Positions 1-8,916 of a stretch of 64,000 nt of DNA are shown piece by piece. The position numbers and the translations under genes are program-made. The notes below the pieces were generated by a model that was not told the origin of the DNA, ran no database searches, and was given only the letters and a program-made list of their open reading frames with translations. The stretch covers positions 62,001 through 126,000 of the forward strand of contig NZ_AUBC01000010.1 in the NCBI RefSeq assembly GCF_000429045.1. Direction: 5' to 3'. Within the stretch, counting starts at the first letter, position 1; every line of letters starts with the position of its first letter. The stretch comes from Salinarimonas rosea DSM 21201 (lineage in GTDB: Bacteria > Pseudomonadota > Alphaproteobacteria > Rhizobiales > Beijerinckiaceae).

Positions 1-432
1 GTGGTCGACCACGCGGCCTATCCCGACCGCGAGAGCTTCGATGCCGCGCTCGATGCCCGGCTGCGCGAGGCGGGTGTCGAGCTCGTCGTGCTCGCGGGCT
101 TCATGCGCATCCTCACGGAGGGCTTCGTGCGCGCCTGGGAGGGGCGGATGATCAACATCCACCCCTCGCTGCTGCCCGCCTTCCGCGGAACGAGGACCCA
201 CGAGCGCGCGCTCGCGGCGGGCGTGGCCGAGCACGGCTGCACGGTCCATCACGTCGTGCCCGAGCTCGATGCCGGGCCGACGATCGCGCAGGCGCGCGTG
301 CCGGTCCTGCCGGGGGACACGCCCGAGACGCTCGCGGAGCGCGTGCTCGCGGAGGAGCACACGCTCTATCCGCGCGCCCTCGCCGACGTCGCCCTCGCGC
401 TGCGCGACGCGCGGCGAGGCCAACGTATGTAA
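1..432 (+). CDS. purN: Phosphoribosylglycinamide formyltransferase, 3' part
   Basis: C-terminal two thirds of GAR transformylase, which transfers a formyl group from 10-formyl-THF to glycinamide ribonucleotide in de novo purine synthesis (cytoplasm). The signature region is visible: VLAGFMRIL, then INIHPSLLPAFRGT (catalytic His and the phosphate/folate loop), GCTVHHVVPELDAGP with the catalytic Asp, and a C-terminal LYPRAL helix. PurN is normally about 200 residues and only 143 are here, so roughly 60-70 N-terminal residues with the catalytic Asn region lie upstream of the window. The GTG at base 1 is probably an internal valine. The gene ends 65 bp before the GGDEF-EAL gene. Confidence 0.93.
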   Translation: MVDHAAYPDRESFDAALDARLREAGVELVVLAGFMRILTEGFVRAWEGRMINIHPSLLPAFRGTRTHERALAAGVAEHGCTVHHVVPELDAGPTIAQARVPVLPGDTPETLAERVLAEEHTLYPRALADVALALRDARRGQRM

Positions 433-444
433 AGTCGCAGCTAC

Positions 445-454
445 AACCATTTCT
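445..454 (+). promoter_or_regulatory. AACCATTTCT motif upstream of the GGDEF-EAL gene
   Basis: The 10-mer AACCATTTCT lies about 43 bp before the GGDEF-EAL start in an otherwise GC-rich intergenic region. The identical 10-mer sits, in the transcribed orientation, upstream of motA (60375-60384, minus strand). It loosely resembles the alphaproteobacterial CtrA half-site TTAACCAT, without the TTAA. Shared regulation of a c-di-GMP gene and the flagellar stator is a hypothesis only. Confidence 0.25.
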
Positions 455-497
455 GAACGAATGACCGGGATCATGCGCCGTCGAACCCGGGACGGCC

Positions 498-2657
498 ATG
501 CAAGCACCAACCTTCCAGCCCTCGCCGGCGACCCGCGTCTTCCTCCCGCGCCTCCTCTGGCCGCTGGTGGCGCTGCTGATCGTCATCGTGGCGGTCGCGA
601 CCGGTGCCCTGCTCTGGGTGAGCCGTGACGCGGATCGGGCGGCGGCCGTCGCCGCGCGCGACCGCATGCAGGCCGTCATCGGCATGCAGCTCGAGGCCTA
701 CGCGCAGACGCTGGAGGCGAGCCTGAAGGCCGCCGCCGGCGCCGAGCCGCTCGGGCCGGCCCAGACCGGCGCGTTCCTGACCCTGGCGCGCCCCCACTTC
801 GACGCGACCGGCGTGTTCACGCTCGATGCCGAGGGCCGCATCGTCGGCGCCGAGGTGGCCCGCGGCGCGGGCGCGCGGCCGGTGCTCTCCCTCGACACGG
901 CGATCGTGGCCGATCTCCTCGGCCGCGCGCTCCTCGACGCGCAGCACGGGAGTGCGTCGAGCGCCCGGCGCAGGGCGCCGCCGAAGCTCGCGGCGATCGA
1001 CGGGCGCATCGTCGCCGTTCTCGCCGTGTCGGAGCTGCACGCCGCCGGTGGCGCCCTCGCGGTGGGCCTGCGGGCGATGAACCGCGACGAGCTCGCCGCG
1101 CTGGCGATCGACCAGGCGATCGGGAACTTCATGGTCGGCGAGGGGCCGATCGACGATCCCGTCCGCGGCTTCGACATCGCCGCCGTGGACGGGGAGGCGG
1201 TCTACCACGTCGCCTGGACGCCGGAGCGCCCGGGCACGAACTGGCGCAGCAAGGTGACGGGGCTCGTGATCGGCCCGGCCGCGCTGGCGTTCCTGCTCCT
1301 CGGGCTGGCCGTCCTGCACGCGCGGCGCGTCTCGGCCGAGCTCGCCCAGACGCAGGAGCACGTCCAGGCGCTGGCGGTCTCCGATCCGCTCTCGGGCCTG
1401 CCGAATCGCCTCCTCTTCGCCCAGCGCCTGGAGCAGGAGCTCGCCCGGGTGGCGCGCACCGGCGAGGGGCTCGCGGTCATGTTCCTCGACCTCGACCGCT
1501 TCAAGGAGGTCAACGATTCCTTCGGTCACCAGGCCGGCGACGAGCTGATCAAGGCGGTGGCGCGGCGGCTCATGGCCCATCTGCGCGGCACCGACGTGCT
1601 CGCACGTTTCGGCGGCGACGAGTTCGCCATCATCCAGCCGGGCCTCGCGAGGGCCGACTGCGCCGAGGCGCTGGCGCGGCGCCTCCTCGAGGCGATCGCC
1701 GAGCCCTTCGAGATCGAGCACAACGCCGTCACGATCGGCGTGTCCATCGGCATCGCGCTCGCGCCGGACGACGCGCTCGACCGCGAGACGCTGATGCGGC
1801 TCGCGGACACGGCGCTCTACCAAGCCAAGAACGACGGCCGCAACCGGCACTCGTTCTTCGAGCGGCGCATGGACGAGGCGATCCGCATGCGCAAGCTCGT
1901 CTCGGACGACCTGCGCGACGCCATCGCCGGCGACCTGCTCGACCTGCACTATCAGCCGATCTTCGCGGCGGACCGCGACGAGGTGGTGGCGCTCGAGGCG
2001 CTCGTGCGCTGGCGCCATCCCGAGAAGGGCTTCATCCCGCCCGACCGCTTCGTGGCCATGGCCGAGCAGAGCGGCCTCATCCTGCCGCTGGGAGACTGGG
2101 TCCTGCGCCGCGCCTGCCTCGACGGGCGGCGCTGGCCGGGGCTGCGGATCGCGGTCAACGTCTCGCCGATCCAGTTCCGCCAGCGCGACTACGTCGATTC
2201 GGTGGTGCGCATCCTGCAGGAGACCGGCTTCGATCCGACGCGGCTCGAGCTCGAGCTCACCGAGGGCGTCGTCGTCGAGGACGCGGACGCGGCCGAGGCC
2301 GCGATGATGCGGCTCAGGGGCCGGGGCGTGAACCTGGCGCTCGACGATTTCGGCACCGGCTATTCCTCGCTGATCTACTTGCGCCGCTTCGCCTTCGACA
2401 AGATCAAGATCGACCGCTCCTTCCTGGAGAGCATGGAGGCGACGGGAGAGAGCGCGATCCTGGTGCACTCGATCGTGCATCTGGGACGCGCGCTCGGGCT
2501 GACCGTCACCGCCGAGGGCGTCGAGACCAAGGAGCAGCAGCGCTTCCTCCAGGCGCTGGGCTGCCACCAGCTGCAGGGCTACCTCCTGGCGCGGCCGATG
2601 CCGGCGGCGGAGATCGACACGCTGATGAACGAACGGCGCCGCGCCGGCGCGGCCTGA
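498..2657 (+). CDS. Membrane-anchored GGDEF-EAL cyclic-di-GMP protein
   Basis: A 719-residue bifunctional c-di-GMP enzyme. A TM helix (about residues 16-45) is followed by a periplasmic sensor of about 200 residues and a second TM helix (about 254-272), so the catalytic part is cytoplasmic. The GGDEF domain has an intact FGGDEF signature preceded five residues earlier by RGTD, which is the RxxD inhibitory I-site, so feedback-controlled diguanylate cyclase activity is expected. The EAL domain carries LEALVRW, DDFGTGYSSL, KIDRSF and TAEGVET, so phosphodiesterase residues are also present. The net activity cannot be predicted. The sensor resembles no family I can name. It stands alone and may control motility or biofilm along with the chemotaxis and stator genes in this window. 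Confidence 0.92.
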   Translation: MQAPTFQPSPATRVFLPRLLWPLVALLIVIVAVATGALLWVSRDADRAAAVAARDRMQAVIGMQLEAYAQTLEASLKAAAGAEPLGPAQTGAFLTLARPHFDATGVFTLDAEGRIVGAEVARGAGARPVLSLDTAIVADLLGRALLDAQHGSASSARRRAPPKLAAIDGRIVAVLAVSELHAAGGALAVGLRAMNRDELAALAIDQAIGNFMVGEGPIDDPVRGFDIAAVDGEAVYHVAWTPERPGTNWRSKVTGLVIGPAALAFLLLGLAVLHARRVSAELAQTQEHVQALAVSDPLSGLPNRLLFAQRLEQELARVARTGEGLAVMFLDLDRFKEVNDSFGHQAGDELIKAVARRLMAHLRGTDVLARFGGDEFAIIQPGLARADCAEALARRLLEAIAEPFEIEHNAVTIGVSIGIALAPDDALDRETLMRLADTALYQAKNDGRNRHSFFERRMDEAIRMRKLVSDDLRDAIAGDLLDLHYQPIFAADRDEVVALEALVRWRHPEKGFIPPDRFVAMAEQSGLILPLGDWVLRRACLDGRRWPGLRIAVNVSPIQFRQRDYVDSVVRILQETGFDPTRLELELTEGVVVEDADAAEAAMMRLRGRGVNLALDDFGTGYSSLIYLRRFAFDKIKIDRSFLESMEATGESAILVHSIVHLGRALGLTVTAEGVETKEQQRFLQALGCHQLQGYLLARPMPAAEIDTLMNERRRAGAA

Positions 2658-2731
2658 GGCGCCGGTCGGAACCGCCGCCGCGTGTGTCCGGTTCTCCTCC
2701 CGGACCGGCCGTCGTGCCGGGGGAGGGACCG

Positions 2732-4210
2732 ATGCCGACCACCGCCGCGCGCCACGACGCGTCGCCCGCACCCGATCGACTCCTGCGCCCGGGCGACACC
2801 TGCTGGCGCATCGCCCGCGCCGGCAGGGCGGGCCTCGTCGTCGATGCCCAGGACTATTTCCGCGCGGTGAAGGAGGCGATGCTCGCCGCACGCCACTCGA
2901 TCATGCTGATCGGCTGGGACTTCGACCTGCGCATCCAGTTCGAGCCCGACGGCGCCACGCTGGAGGGCCCCAATGCGCTCGGGCCGTTCCTGCGCTGGAT
3001 CGGCAAGACCCGCCCCGAGCTGAAGATCTACGTGCTCAAATGGGACCTCGGCATGGTCCAGGCGCTCGGTCGCGGCTCGACGCCGCTGATGATCCTCGAC
3101 TGGACGACGAGCGACAACATCCGATTCCATCTCGACGGGGCGCACCCGCCGGGCGCCGCGCACCACCAGAAGATCGTCGCCATCGACGACGTTTTCGCCT
3201 TCTGCGGCGGCATCGACATGACGGCCGATCGCTGGGACACGCGCGGGCACGTCGACGACGATCCGCGCCGGCGCCGTCCGAGCGGGCGTCCCTACGGCCC
3301 CTGGCACGACGCGACGATGGCGCTCGACGGCGCGACGGCGAAGGCGCTGGGCGAGCACGCCCGCGAGCGCTGGAGGCTCGCCACCGGCGAGGCGCTCGAG
3401 CCGCCGCCTCCGCGCGAGCCCTTCTGGCCCGGTGCGGTGGCGCCCACCTTCGTCGACGTCGACGTGGGGATCGCCCGCACGGCGCCGCTCTTCGGCAACC
3501 ATCGCCGCGTCTTCGAGGTCGAGAGCCTGCTCCTCGCCTGCATCCGCGAGGCGCGCGAGACCATCTACTGCGAAAGCCAGTATTTCGCCTCGCGCACGGT
3601 CGCGGAGGCGATCGCCGCGCGCCTGCGCGACGAGGACGGGCCGGAGATCGTGATCGTCAACCCGGTCTCGGCGGACGGCTACCTCGAGGCGGCGACCATG
3701 GACACCGCGCGCGCCCGGCTGCTCGGGCTCGTGCACGACGCCGACCGCCACGACCGCTTCCGGATCTACACGCCCGTGACGCACGCCGGCGAAGACATCT
3801 ACGTCCACGCCAAGATCCTCGTCGTGGACGATCGGCTGATCCGCATCGGCTCGTCGAACCTCAACAATCGCTCGATGGGCTTCGACACCGAGTGCGACGT
3901 GGCGATCGAGGCCGTGGCGGGCGCGCCGGACGAGGCGCAGTTGAAGGAGCGCATTCGCGAGGTGCGCGCGGACCTGCTCGCCGAGCACCTCGCCTGCGCG
4001 CCGGAGGAGGCCCATCGCGCCCTGTCCGAGGCGGGCCTCGTGCGCGGCATCGAGCGCCTGCGCAAGGAGGGGCGCGGCCTCGTCCCCTACGAGCCCGACC
4101 CGATCGGCCCGGCGGAGCAGATCCTCGCCGAGAACGACCTGCTCGATCCGGAACGGCCGCCGAAATGGCTGCGTCGCGCCCGCGAGACGCTCCTTCGCCC
4201 TCTGAAGTGA
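2732..4210 (+). CDS. Phospholipase D-family protein (two HKD motifs)
   Basis: A 492-residue PLD-superfamily enzyme. The first HKD motif is HHQKIVAIDD with the following GGIDMTADRWDTR. The second is VHAKILVVDDRLIRIGSSNLNNRSMGFDTE. Paired HKD motifs form one active site that hydrolyses or transphosphatidylates phosphodiesters. The ATG at 2732 is chosen over an upstream in-frame GTG because a strong GGGGGAGGGA ribosome site precedes it. No signal peptide is seen. It is clearly homologous, through a LRPGDTCW/LRPGETVW N-terminus and the same motif spacing, to the first two thirds of the larger PLD gene at 50005-52194, but it lacks that protein's C-terminal membrane domain. Substrate unknown; phospholipase D-like phosphatidyl transfer is possible. 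Confidence 0.88.
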   Translation: MPTTAARHDASPAPDRLLRPGDTCWRIARAGRAGLVVDAQDYFRAVKEAMLAARHSIMLIGWDFDLRIQFEPDGATLEGPNALGPFLRWIGKTRPELKIYVLKWDLGMVQALGRGSTPLMILDWTTSDNIRFHLDGAHPPGAAHHQKIVAIDDVFAFCGGIDMTADRWDTRGHVDDDPRRRRPSGRPYGPWHDATMALDGATAKALGEHARERWRLATGEALEPPPPREPFWPGAVAPTFVDVDVGIARTAPLFGNHRRVFEVESLLLACIREARETIYCESQYFASRTVAEAIAARLRDEDGPEIVIVNPVSADGYLEAATMDTARARLLGLVHDADRHDRFRIYTPVTHAGEDIYVHAKILVVDDRLIRIGSSNLNNRSMGFDTECDVAIEAVAGAPDEAQLKERIREVRADLLAEHLACAPEEAHRALSEAGLVRGIERLRKEGRGLVPYEPDPIGPAEQILAENDLLDPERPPKWLRRARETLLRPLK

Positions 4211-4290
4211 GCGCGCGGCGACGTCGTGTCCCGTGACGGAGCGGTCGCGGCGGGCTAGCGTCCACCCGCAACGTGGAAACGGGGGACGGC

Positions 4291-5154
4291 GTGACGGATC
4301 TGTTCACCTTCGGGCACGGCTACAGCGCCGCCGAGGTCGTTCGGCGCGGCGGCTTCTCGGCCGTCGTCGGGACGGTGCGCACGCAGGAGAAGGCGGCCGC
4401 GCTGGAGGCCCGAGGTGTGGCTGCCCGCGTGTTCGGGCCGGACGGCGCCGACCCGCGCATCGGAGACGACCTCGCCCGGGCGACGCATCTCCTCCTCTCG
4501 ATTCCGCCGCGCGCGGGCGTCGACCCCGCCCTCGTGGCGTTCGGCGAGGCGATCGCGGCGGCGCCGCGGCTCGCGAGCATCGTCTATCTCTCGACCATCG
4601 GGGTCTACGGCGACGCGCAGGGCGGCTGGGTCGACGAGGACACGCCCACCGCCCCCAAGCACGGGCGCGCGGAGGATCGCCTCGCGGCCGAGGAGGCGTG
4701 GTGCGCGCTGGGCACGCGGGCGGGCAAGCGCGTGTGCGTGCTGCGGCTCGGCGGCATCTACGGTCCCGGACGGAACCCGATCGTGCAGCTGCGCGCCGGC
4801 ACCGCGCGGCGCATCGTCAAGCCCGGGCAGGTCTTCAACCGCATCCACGTGGCGGATATCGCGCAGGCCGTGCTCGCCGCCTTCGCCCGCGGGCGGCCGG
4901 GCGGCGTCTACAACGTCGTCGACGACCTGCCGACCCCGCCGCAGGACGTCGTCGCCCACGCCGCCGAGCTCGCGGGGCTCGTCCCGCCGCCGGAAGTGCC
5001 GTTCGAGGAGGCGGAGCTCAGCCCGATGGGCCGCAGCTTCTGGTCCACGTCGAAGCGGGTCTCGAACCGGCGCCTGCGGGAGGAGCTGGGGGTGGACCTG
5101 CTCTATCCGACCTATCGGGAGGGGCTCGCGGCGCTCCTGGGCGACGCGGCCTGA
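4291..5154 (+). CDS. NAD-dependent epimerase/dehydratase-type SDR
   Basis: A 287-residue extended short-chain dehydrogenase of the sugar-nucleotide epimerase kind. The N-terminal dinucleotide loop is the atypical FTFGHGYSA form seen in YeeZ-like proteins rather than GxxGxxG. Later come VYLSTIGVYGD with the catalytic Ser/Thr region, LRLGGIYGPGR, FNRIHVADIAQAV and GVYNVVDDLP, all standard for the family. The expected YxxxK is not clear: the region after STIGVYG contains EDR rather than a canonical Tyr-x3-Lys, which is common in this subgroup. GTG at 4291 is preferred because GGGGGA lies just upstream; another GTG at 4273 has no ribosome site. The gene is convergent with the OlsB-like gene. Confidence 0.8.
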   Translation: MTDLFTFGHGYSAAEVVRRGGFSAVVGTVRTQEKAAALEARGVAARVFGPDGADPRIGDDLARATHLLLSIPPRAGVDPALVAFGEAIAAAPRLASIVYLSTIGVYGDAQGGWVDEDTPTAPKHGRAEDRLAAEEAWCALGTRAGKRVCVLRLGGIYGPGRNPIVQLRAGTARRIVKPGQVFNRIHVADIAQAVLAAFARGRPGGVYNVVDDLPTPPQDVVAHAAELAGLVPPPEVPFEEAELSPMGRSFWSTSKRVSNRRLREELGVDLLYPTYREGLAALLGDAA

Positions 5155-5178
5155 GCGACGCGCTCGCCTCGCTCAGGC
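5149..5178. terminator. Bidirectional hairpin between convergent genes
   Basis: A perfect 10-bp inverted repeat, GCCTGAGCGA / TCGCTCAGGC, with a 10-nt loop. It overlaps the stop codons of both the epimerase gene and the convergent OlsB-like gene. There is no T-tract, so it would be either a weak intrinsic terminator or an mRNA 3'-end stabiliser for both transcripts. Confidence 0.5.
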
Positions 5179-6225
5179 GGCGTGGCGCCCCGCGTCCGCG
5201 CCGAAATGCGTGACGTAGCGCGGGCTGATGGCGGAGACCGGCAGCACCACGAGCACGTCCGTCGTGCCGAACTGGGTGTCCACGACCGCGCCGTCGCCGA
5301 AGCGGGCGCCAAGCCGCAGGTAGCCCTTGATCAGCGGCGGCAGCGCGTGGAGCGCCACCTTCGCGTCGACGCGCGAGGCCGGCAGGCGGTCCATCGGCAC
5401 ATAGCGCCCGGGCACCGCGCGGGCGCGCCAGCCCTCGGCGGCGGCGGCGTGGTGGTGCAGGAAGGACAGCGGCAGGGCGAGCGCGTCCGGGTCCGTGCCC
5501 TCCATGCTCGCGCAACCCAGCATCACGTCAATGCGGTGGTGCAGCACGTAGGCCCAGATCCCGTGCCAGAGCAGCTCGACCGTCCGCTTCGTGCGATACG
5601 CCTCGAGCACGCAGGAGCGGCCGAGCTCGAGGAAGCGCTTCGTCGGGTGCGCGGTGATGATCGGCGCGATGTCGTACTCGGCCTGGGTGTAGAAGCCGAA
5701 ATGCCGCTCGGCCACTTCCTGGCGCAGGAGGCGGTAGGTGCCGACGACGGCGGGGTGCGCGGTGCGCGCCGGGATGCCGCGCAGCTTGCGCGCCGGCTCG
5801 CCGAGGTTCGACGGCGCCGCGTGGTCGAGCACGAGCAGGTGATCGCAGATCGCGTCGTACTCGTCGAAGTCGCGCCGGGCGAGCGCGGAGGCCGTGTGCG
5901 GCAGCGCCCGCCCCGCCTCGTAGAACACCTTGTAGCGAAGGCGCTGGGCAGCGCGGATCTCCCGCGGCGTGGTGGCGAGGCGCACCTCGAGCGAGCCGAT
6001 GCGGCCGAGCGTCGGGTCGAGCGGGCGCTGCACCGGCGCGCGGTCGACGTTCGCGCCGCGCAGGAACGCGATCGCGGCCGAGCCCTTCTTGCGGAAGGGG
6101 CGGACGAAGCTCGTGATCTGGGGAGAGGTCAACAAGAAGCCGAAGCGGCTCGGAAGCCGGCTCGACGTCGTTTCGACTGCGGGAAACGGCGCCATCACAT
6201 CCTCGTCGGGCGGCAACCTCCGCAT
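5173..6225 (-). CDS. OlsB-like GNAT N-acyltransferase (ornithine lipid type)
   Basis: About 350 residues. The core matches the hemolysin/OlsB branch of the GNAT fold: LEVRLATTPREIRAAQRLRYKVFYEE-like start, FDEYDAICDHLLVLD, VGTYRLLRQEVA, FYTQAEYDI, FLELGRSCVLEAYR, and a C-terminal half with LGCASMEGTDPDALALPLSFLHHH. In rhizobia OlsB transfers a 3-hydroxyacyl group from ACP to ornithine, the first step to phosphate-free ornithine lipids in the inner membrane. The OlsA partner that completes the lipid is not in this window. Start choice is uncertain: ATG 6225 has GAGAGA upstream, ATG 6195 has GAGGA, ATG 6267 has nothing. About 70-80 extra N-terminal residues precede the acyltransferase core. Function is by family resemblance. 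Confidence 0.78.
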   Translation of the reverse strand: MRRLPPDEDVMAPFPAVETTSSRLPSRFGFLLTSPQITSFVRPFRKKGSAAIAFLRGANVDRAPVQRPLDPTLGRIGSLEVRLATTPREIRAAQRLRYKVFYEAGRALPHTASALARRDFDEYDAICDHLLVLDHAAPSNLGEPARKLRGIPARTAHPAVVGTYRLLRQEVAERHFGFYTQAEYDIAPIITAHPTKRFLELGRSCVLEAYRTKRTVELLWHGIWAYVLHHRIDVMLGCASMEGTDPDALALPLSFLHHHAAAAEGWRARAVPGRYVPMDRLPASRVDAKVALHALPPLIKGYLRLGARFGDGAVVDTQFGTTDVLVVLPVSAISPRYVTHFGADAGRHAA

Positions 6226-6353
6226 CGCGATTCTCTCGCCGCGTCCGCCTTTCGGCTCTTGAACCATAGCGTTTCAACACAATTGTGACAGATCCGTTGC
6301 GCCTGTCACCGTAGCCGGGACAGGAAAAATCGCAATCCCTGGAGAGGATTCGC

Positions 6354-8534
6354 TCAGCCGGTGCGCGCCAGCCCGGCGTCGCCGAGGAGCCGCTCCAGCA
6401 TCCGCGGCTCGAAAGGCTTGGGCAGGAAGCCGTCGAGCCCGGCCTCGCGGGCGGCCTCCTCGTCCTCCTTGAGCACGTTCGCCGTGAGCGCCACGATCTG
6501 GCGGGGCTGTCGGCGGCCGAGCGCGCGCTCGAGGGTGCGGATGCGCCGCGTCGCCTCGAGCCCGTCGAGGCCGGGCATGCGGATGTCCATGAAGACGACG
6601 TCGTAGTCGGGCCGCAGGCCGGCGAAGGAGGCCTCGGCCAGCGCCACCGCCTCGTGGCCGTCCTTCGCCCAGTCGACCACGGCGCCGCGCTTCTCGAGCG
6701 CCTTGAGCGCGAGGAGCGCGTTGATCTCGTTGTCCTCCGCGAGCAGCACGCGCGGCGCGCCGGGCCGCGGTGCGTTCCCGCGCTCGCCGGGGAGCCGCCT
6801 GCGCGCCGGCTGCGGGACCGGCGCGGGCACGGCACCCGCGGGCACGGAACCGGCCGGCTCGGCGCCACCCGGCGCGGCGCGCGGCGCCAGCGGCCCGGCG
6901 AGCCTCTCGACGAGCGAGCGCGCCCGCACGGGCTTGACGAGATACCCGTCGTAGCCCGCGGCGCTCGGCGAGCCGAGGTCGCGCCGCTCGAAGGGCGAGA
7001 GCAGCACGATCGCCCGCGACACGCCCGCCTCGCGCGCCGCCGCGGCGACGTCGCGGGCGAGGTCGTCGCCGAGTGCGCAGTCGACGATGAGCGAATCGAA
7101 CGTCGCGTCAGGGCCGGCCATGGCGATCTTCGCCAGCGTCTCGCCCTCGGTCGCGACGACGTGCACCCGCGCGCCGGCCTGCTCCAGCCGGCGGGCGATG
7201 AAGGGCGCCTCGAACGGCGAGCGGGCGAGCACGAGCATGCGCCGGCCGGCGAGGGACGGGAAGGGCGTCGCCTCGGCGGCGACGGCGGGCGCCGGCGCCG
7301 CGGGCAGCGGCAGGGTCACGGTGAAGCGCGCGCCCGCGCCGGGCGCGCTCTCGACCGTGATGGTCCCGCCCATGCCCGCGACGAGGCGCTGGGTGATGGC
7401 GAGCCCGAGCCCGGTGCCCGAATGGCGGCGTGCCGCCGAGCCGTCGCCCTGCTCGAACTCCTCGAAGAGGGCCGGGATGCGTTCGGGCGCGATGCCCGGC
7501 CCGGTGTCGGAGACCCGCAGCACGATCCCGTCGCCCGCACCCGGCATCGCCTCGACGCCGACGCCGCCGGTCTCGGTGAACTTCACGGCGTTGCCGGCTA
7601 GGTTGACCAGGATCTGCCGGATGCGCGCCTCGTCGCCGACGAGCCGCGTGGGGAGTTCGGCTGCCGAGAAGCCCGCGATCTCGATGCCCTTGCCCTGTGC
7701 GCGCGGCGCGAGGAGCTCCACCACGCCCTCGACGCAGGCGGCGAGATCGAAGGGAGCCGGGGCGAGGGTGAGCTTTCCCGCCTCGATGCGGGAGAAGTCG
7801 AGGATCTCGTCGATCAGCGAGAGGAGCGCCGCCCCCGACGTCTTGATCGCCCGGGCGTAGGTCGTCTGCTCGGGGTCGCAGCGCGTGTCGAGGACGAGGT
7901 CGGCCATGCCGAGGATGCCGCCGAGCGGCGTGCGGAACTCGTGGCTGACCGTGGCGAGGAAGCGCGACTTCGCCTCGCTCGCGGCCTCGGCGCGGGCACG
8001 CGCCTCGGCGAGCGCGGTCTCCGCCGAGACGCGCTCGGTGATCTCGCGCCCGGCGCGCAGGGTCTCGGGGGCGCCGCCGCGTCCCGGCGCGGTGGTCTCG
8101 ATCCAGCCGATCCAGCGCACGCCCTCGGGCGTCTCGATCGCCTCGTCGACCAGGCGGGCGCCGTCGGCGCGCCGTCGCGGCGGCCGGCTCTCCAGCACCC
8201 GGGGCGCGTGCGCCCGGCCCAGCACCTCCTCGCGCGGGAGCCCGACGAGGGCGGCGAAGCCGTCGTTCGCCCAGGTGACGCGCCCCTGCGCGTCGCGCTG
8301 GACGATGGCGTCGACCTGCGATTCGGCCAAGGCACGGAAGAAATGCTCGCTCTCCTCGGCGTGCCACAGCCGGTCCTGGAGCGCTTCCGCGTCGGCCTCG
8401 AGCCGGCGCGTGCGCGCTGCGAGCCGCCTGTGGGCGCGCAGGATCAGCCCCGCGGCGAGCGTCGCCACGACGGCGACCGCGCCGGCGAATGCCGGCGCGG
8501 CAGCCACGGGTGTGATGATCAGGAGACCGTCCAT
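6354..8534 (-). CDS. Hybrid sensor histidine kinase / response regulator
   Basis: A 726-residue orphan two-component protein. Domains in order: one N-terminal TM helix (about residues 10-32), a PAS domain (HFFRALAESQVDAIVQRDAQGR), a coiled-coil linker, HisKA with the phospho-His in FLATVSHEFRTPLGGILG, a HATPase (NLAGNAVKFTE, DTGPGI, GTGLGLAITQRLV), a first receiver-like domain that lacks a clear acidic pair at its start (MLVLARSPFEAPF) and is probably degenerate, and a second intact receiver (VLLAEDNEINALLALKAL, acceptor Asp in VFMDIRMPGLDG, and KPF). The start at ATG 8534 follows GAGGCGG. No dedicated output regulator is adjacent. The neighbouring quorum-sensing genes may or may not be functionally linked. 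Confidence 0.9.
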   Translation of the reverse strand: MDGLLIITPVAAAPAFAGAVAVVATLAAGLILRAHRRLAARTRRLEADAEALQDRLWHAEESEHFFRALAESQVDAIVQRDAQGRVTWANDGFAALVGLPREEVLGRAHAPRVLESRPPRRRADGARLVDEAIETPEGVRWIGWIETTAPGRGGAPETLRAGREITERVSAETALAEARARAEAASEAKSRFLATVSHEFRTPLGGILGMADLVLDTRCDPEQTTYARAIKTSGAALLSLIDEILDFSRIEAGKLTLAPAPFDLAACVEGVVELLAPRAQGKGIEIAGFSAAELPTRLVGDEARIRQILVNLAGNAVKFTETGGVGVEAMPGAGDGIVLRVSDTGPGIAPERIPALFEEFEQGDGSAARRHSGTGLGLAITQRLVAGMGGTITVESAPGAGARFTVTLPLPAAPAPAVAAEATPFPSLAGRRMLVLARSPFEAPFIARRLEQAGARVHVVATEGETLAKIAMAGPDATFDSLIVDCALGDDLARDVAAAAREAGVSRAIVLLSPFERRDLGSPSAAGYDGYLVKPVRARSLVERLAGPLAPRAAPGGAEPAGSVPAGAVPAPVPQPARRRLPGERGNAPRPGAPRVLLAEDNEINALLALKALEKRGAVVDWAKDGHEAVALAEASFAGLRPDYDVVFMDIRMPGLDGLEATRRIRTLERALGRRQPRQIVALTANVLKEDEEAAREAGLDGFLPKPFEPRMLERLLGDAGLARTG

Positions 8535-8640
8535 CGCGCCGCCTCGTCTTCGTCCGCGCACCCTGCCGCGCGCGGGCTGAAGGTCGGCTTGAGAAAGACG
8601 GTGAACGGTCCGTTGCGCCGATGGCGTGTCGTCGACGATG

Positions 8641-8664
8641 CCCGGCCCGCGGTGGCGGGCCGGG
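8641..8664 (-). terminator. GC-rich hairpin after the luxI operon
   Basis: Perfect 10-bp stem CCCGGCCCGC / GCGGGCCGGG with a 4-nt loop (GGTG), starting 7 nt past the stop codon of the small ORF that follows luxI. No T-run follows, so it is a putative rather than a classical intrinsic terminator. Its position at the end of the luxI unit is what supports the call. Confidence 0.5.
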
Positions 8665-8670
8665 GCTCCC

Positions 8671-8892
8671 TCACGAGAGCGAGGCGCGGCGATGCTCGAG
8701 CACCGCCTCGATGAGGCGCAGCGCGAGCTTGCGCTCCGCCTCGGTCAGCATGACGGCCGTGTCGACGATCTGGTCGACGTAGGGCTCACGCACGAAGTAC
8801 AGCGACCGGACGTCACGCGGCGAGAGCTCGAGCGGCCCCTCTCCCGACGCGTCGCGCCTGGCGGTCTTGAACTCGATGGAAACCTTGGACAT
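8671..8892 (-). CDS. 73-residue ORF downstream of luxI (small paralog A)
   Basis: A small protein of unknown function, 24 nt after luxI and surely co-transcribed, with a good AAGAGG ribosome site. Its C-terminal half is paralogous to the 73-residue ORF at 10573-10794: EPYVDQIVDTAVML, ERKLALRLIEAVLEHRR here against EPLVEDIFELAVMM, DRKLAFDLIVTILSNKK there. The shared part looks like two amphipathic helices; the N-terminus is divergent and polar. No TM segment, Cys cluster or HTH is visible. In Rhizobium leguminosarum a small protein, CinS, is co-expressed with the synthase CinI and modulates quorum sensing, so a regulatory role is plausible by position only. I do not see sequence evidence that it is CinS. 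Confidence 0.8.
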   Translation of the reverse strand: MSKVSIEFKTARRDASGEGPLELSPRDVRSLYFVREPYVDQIVDTAVMLTEAERKLALRLIEAVLEHRRASLS

Positions 8893-8916
8893 CGGAGAGC
8901 CTCTTTTCTTGGTTGT

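Noticed and set aside
471-2891. Long minus-strand frame opposite the GGDEF-EAL gene
   Set aside because: Low-complexity composition and no domain; the plus strand has intact GGDEF and EAL motifs.
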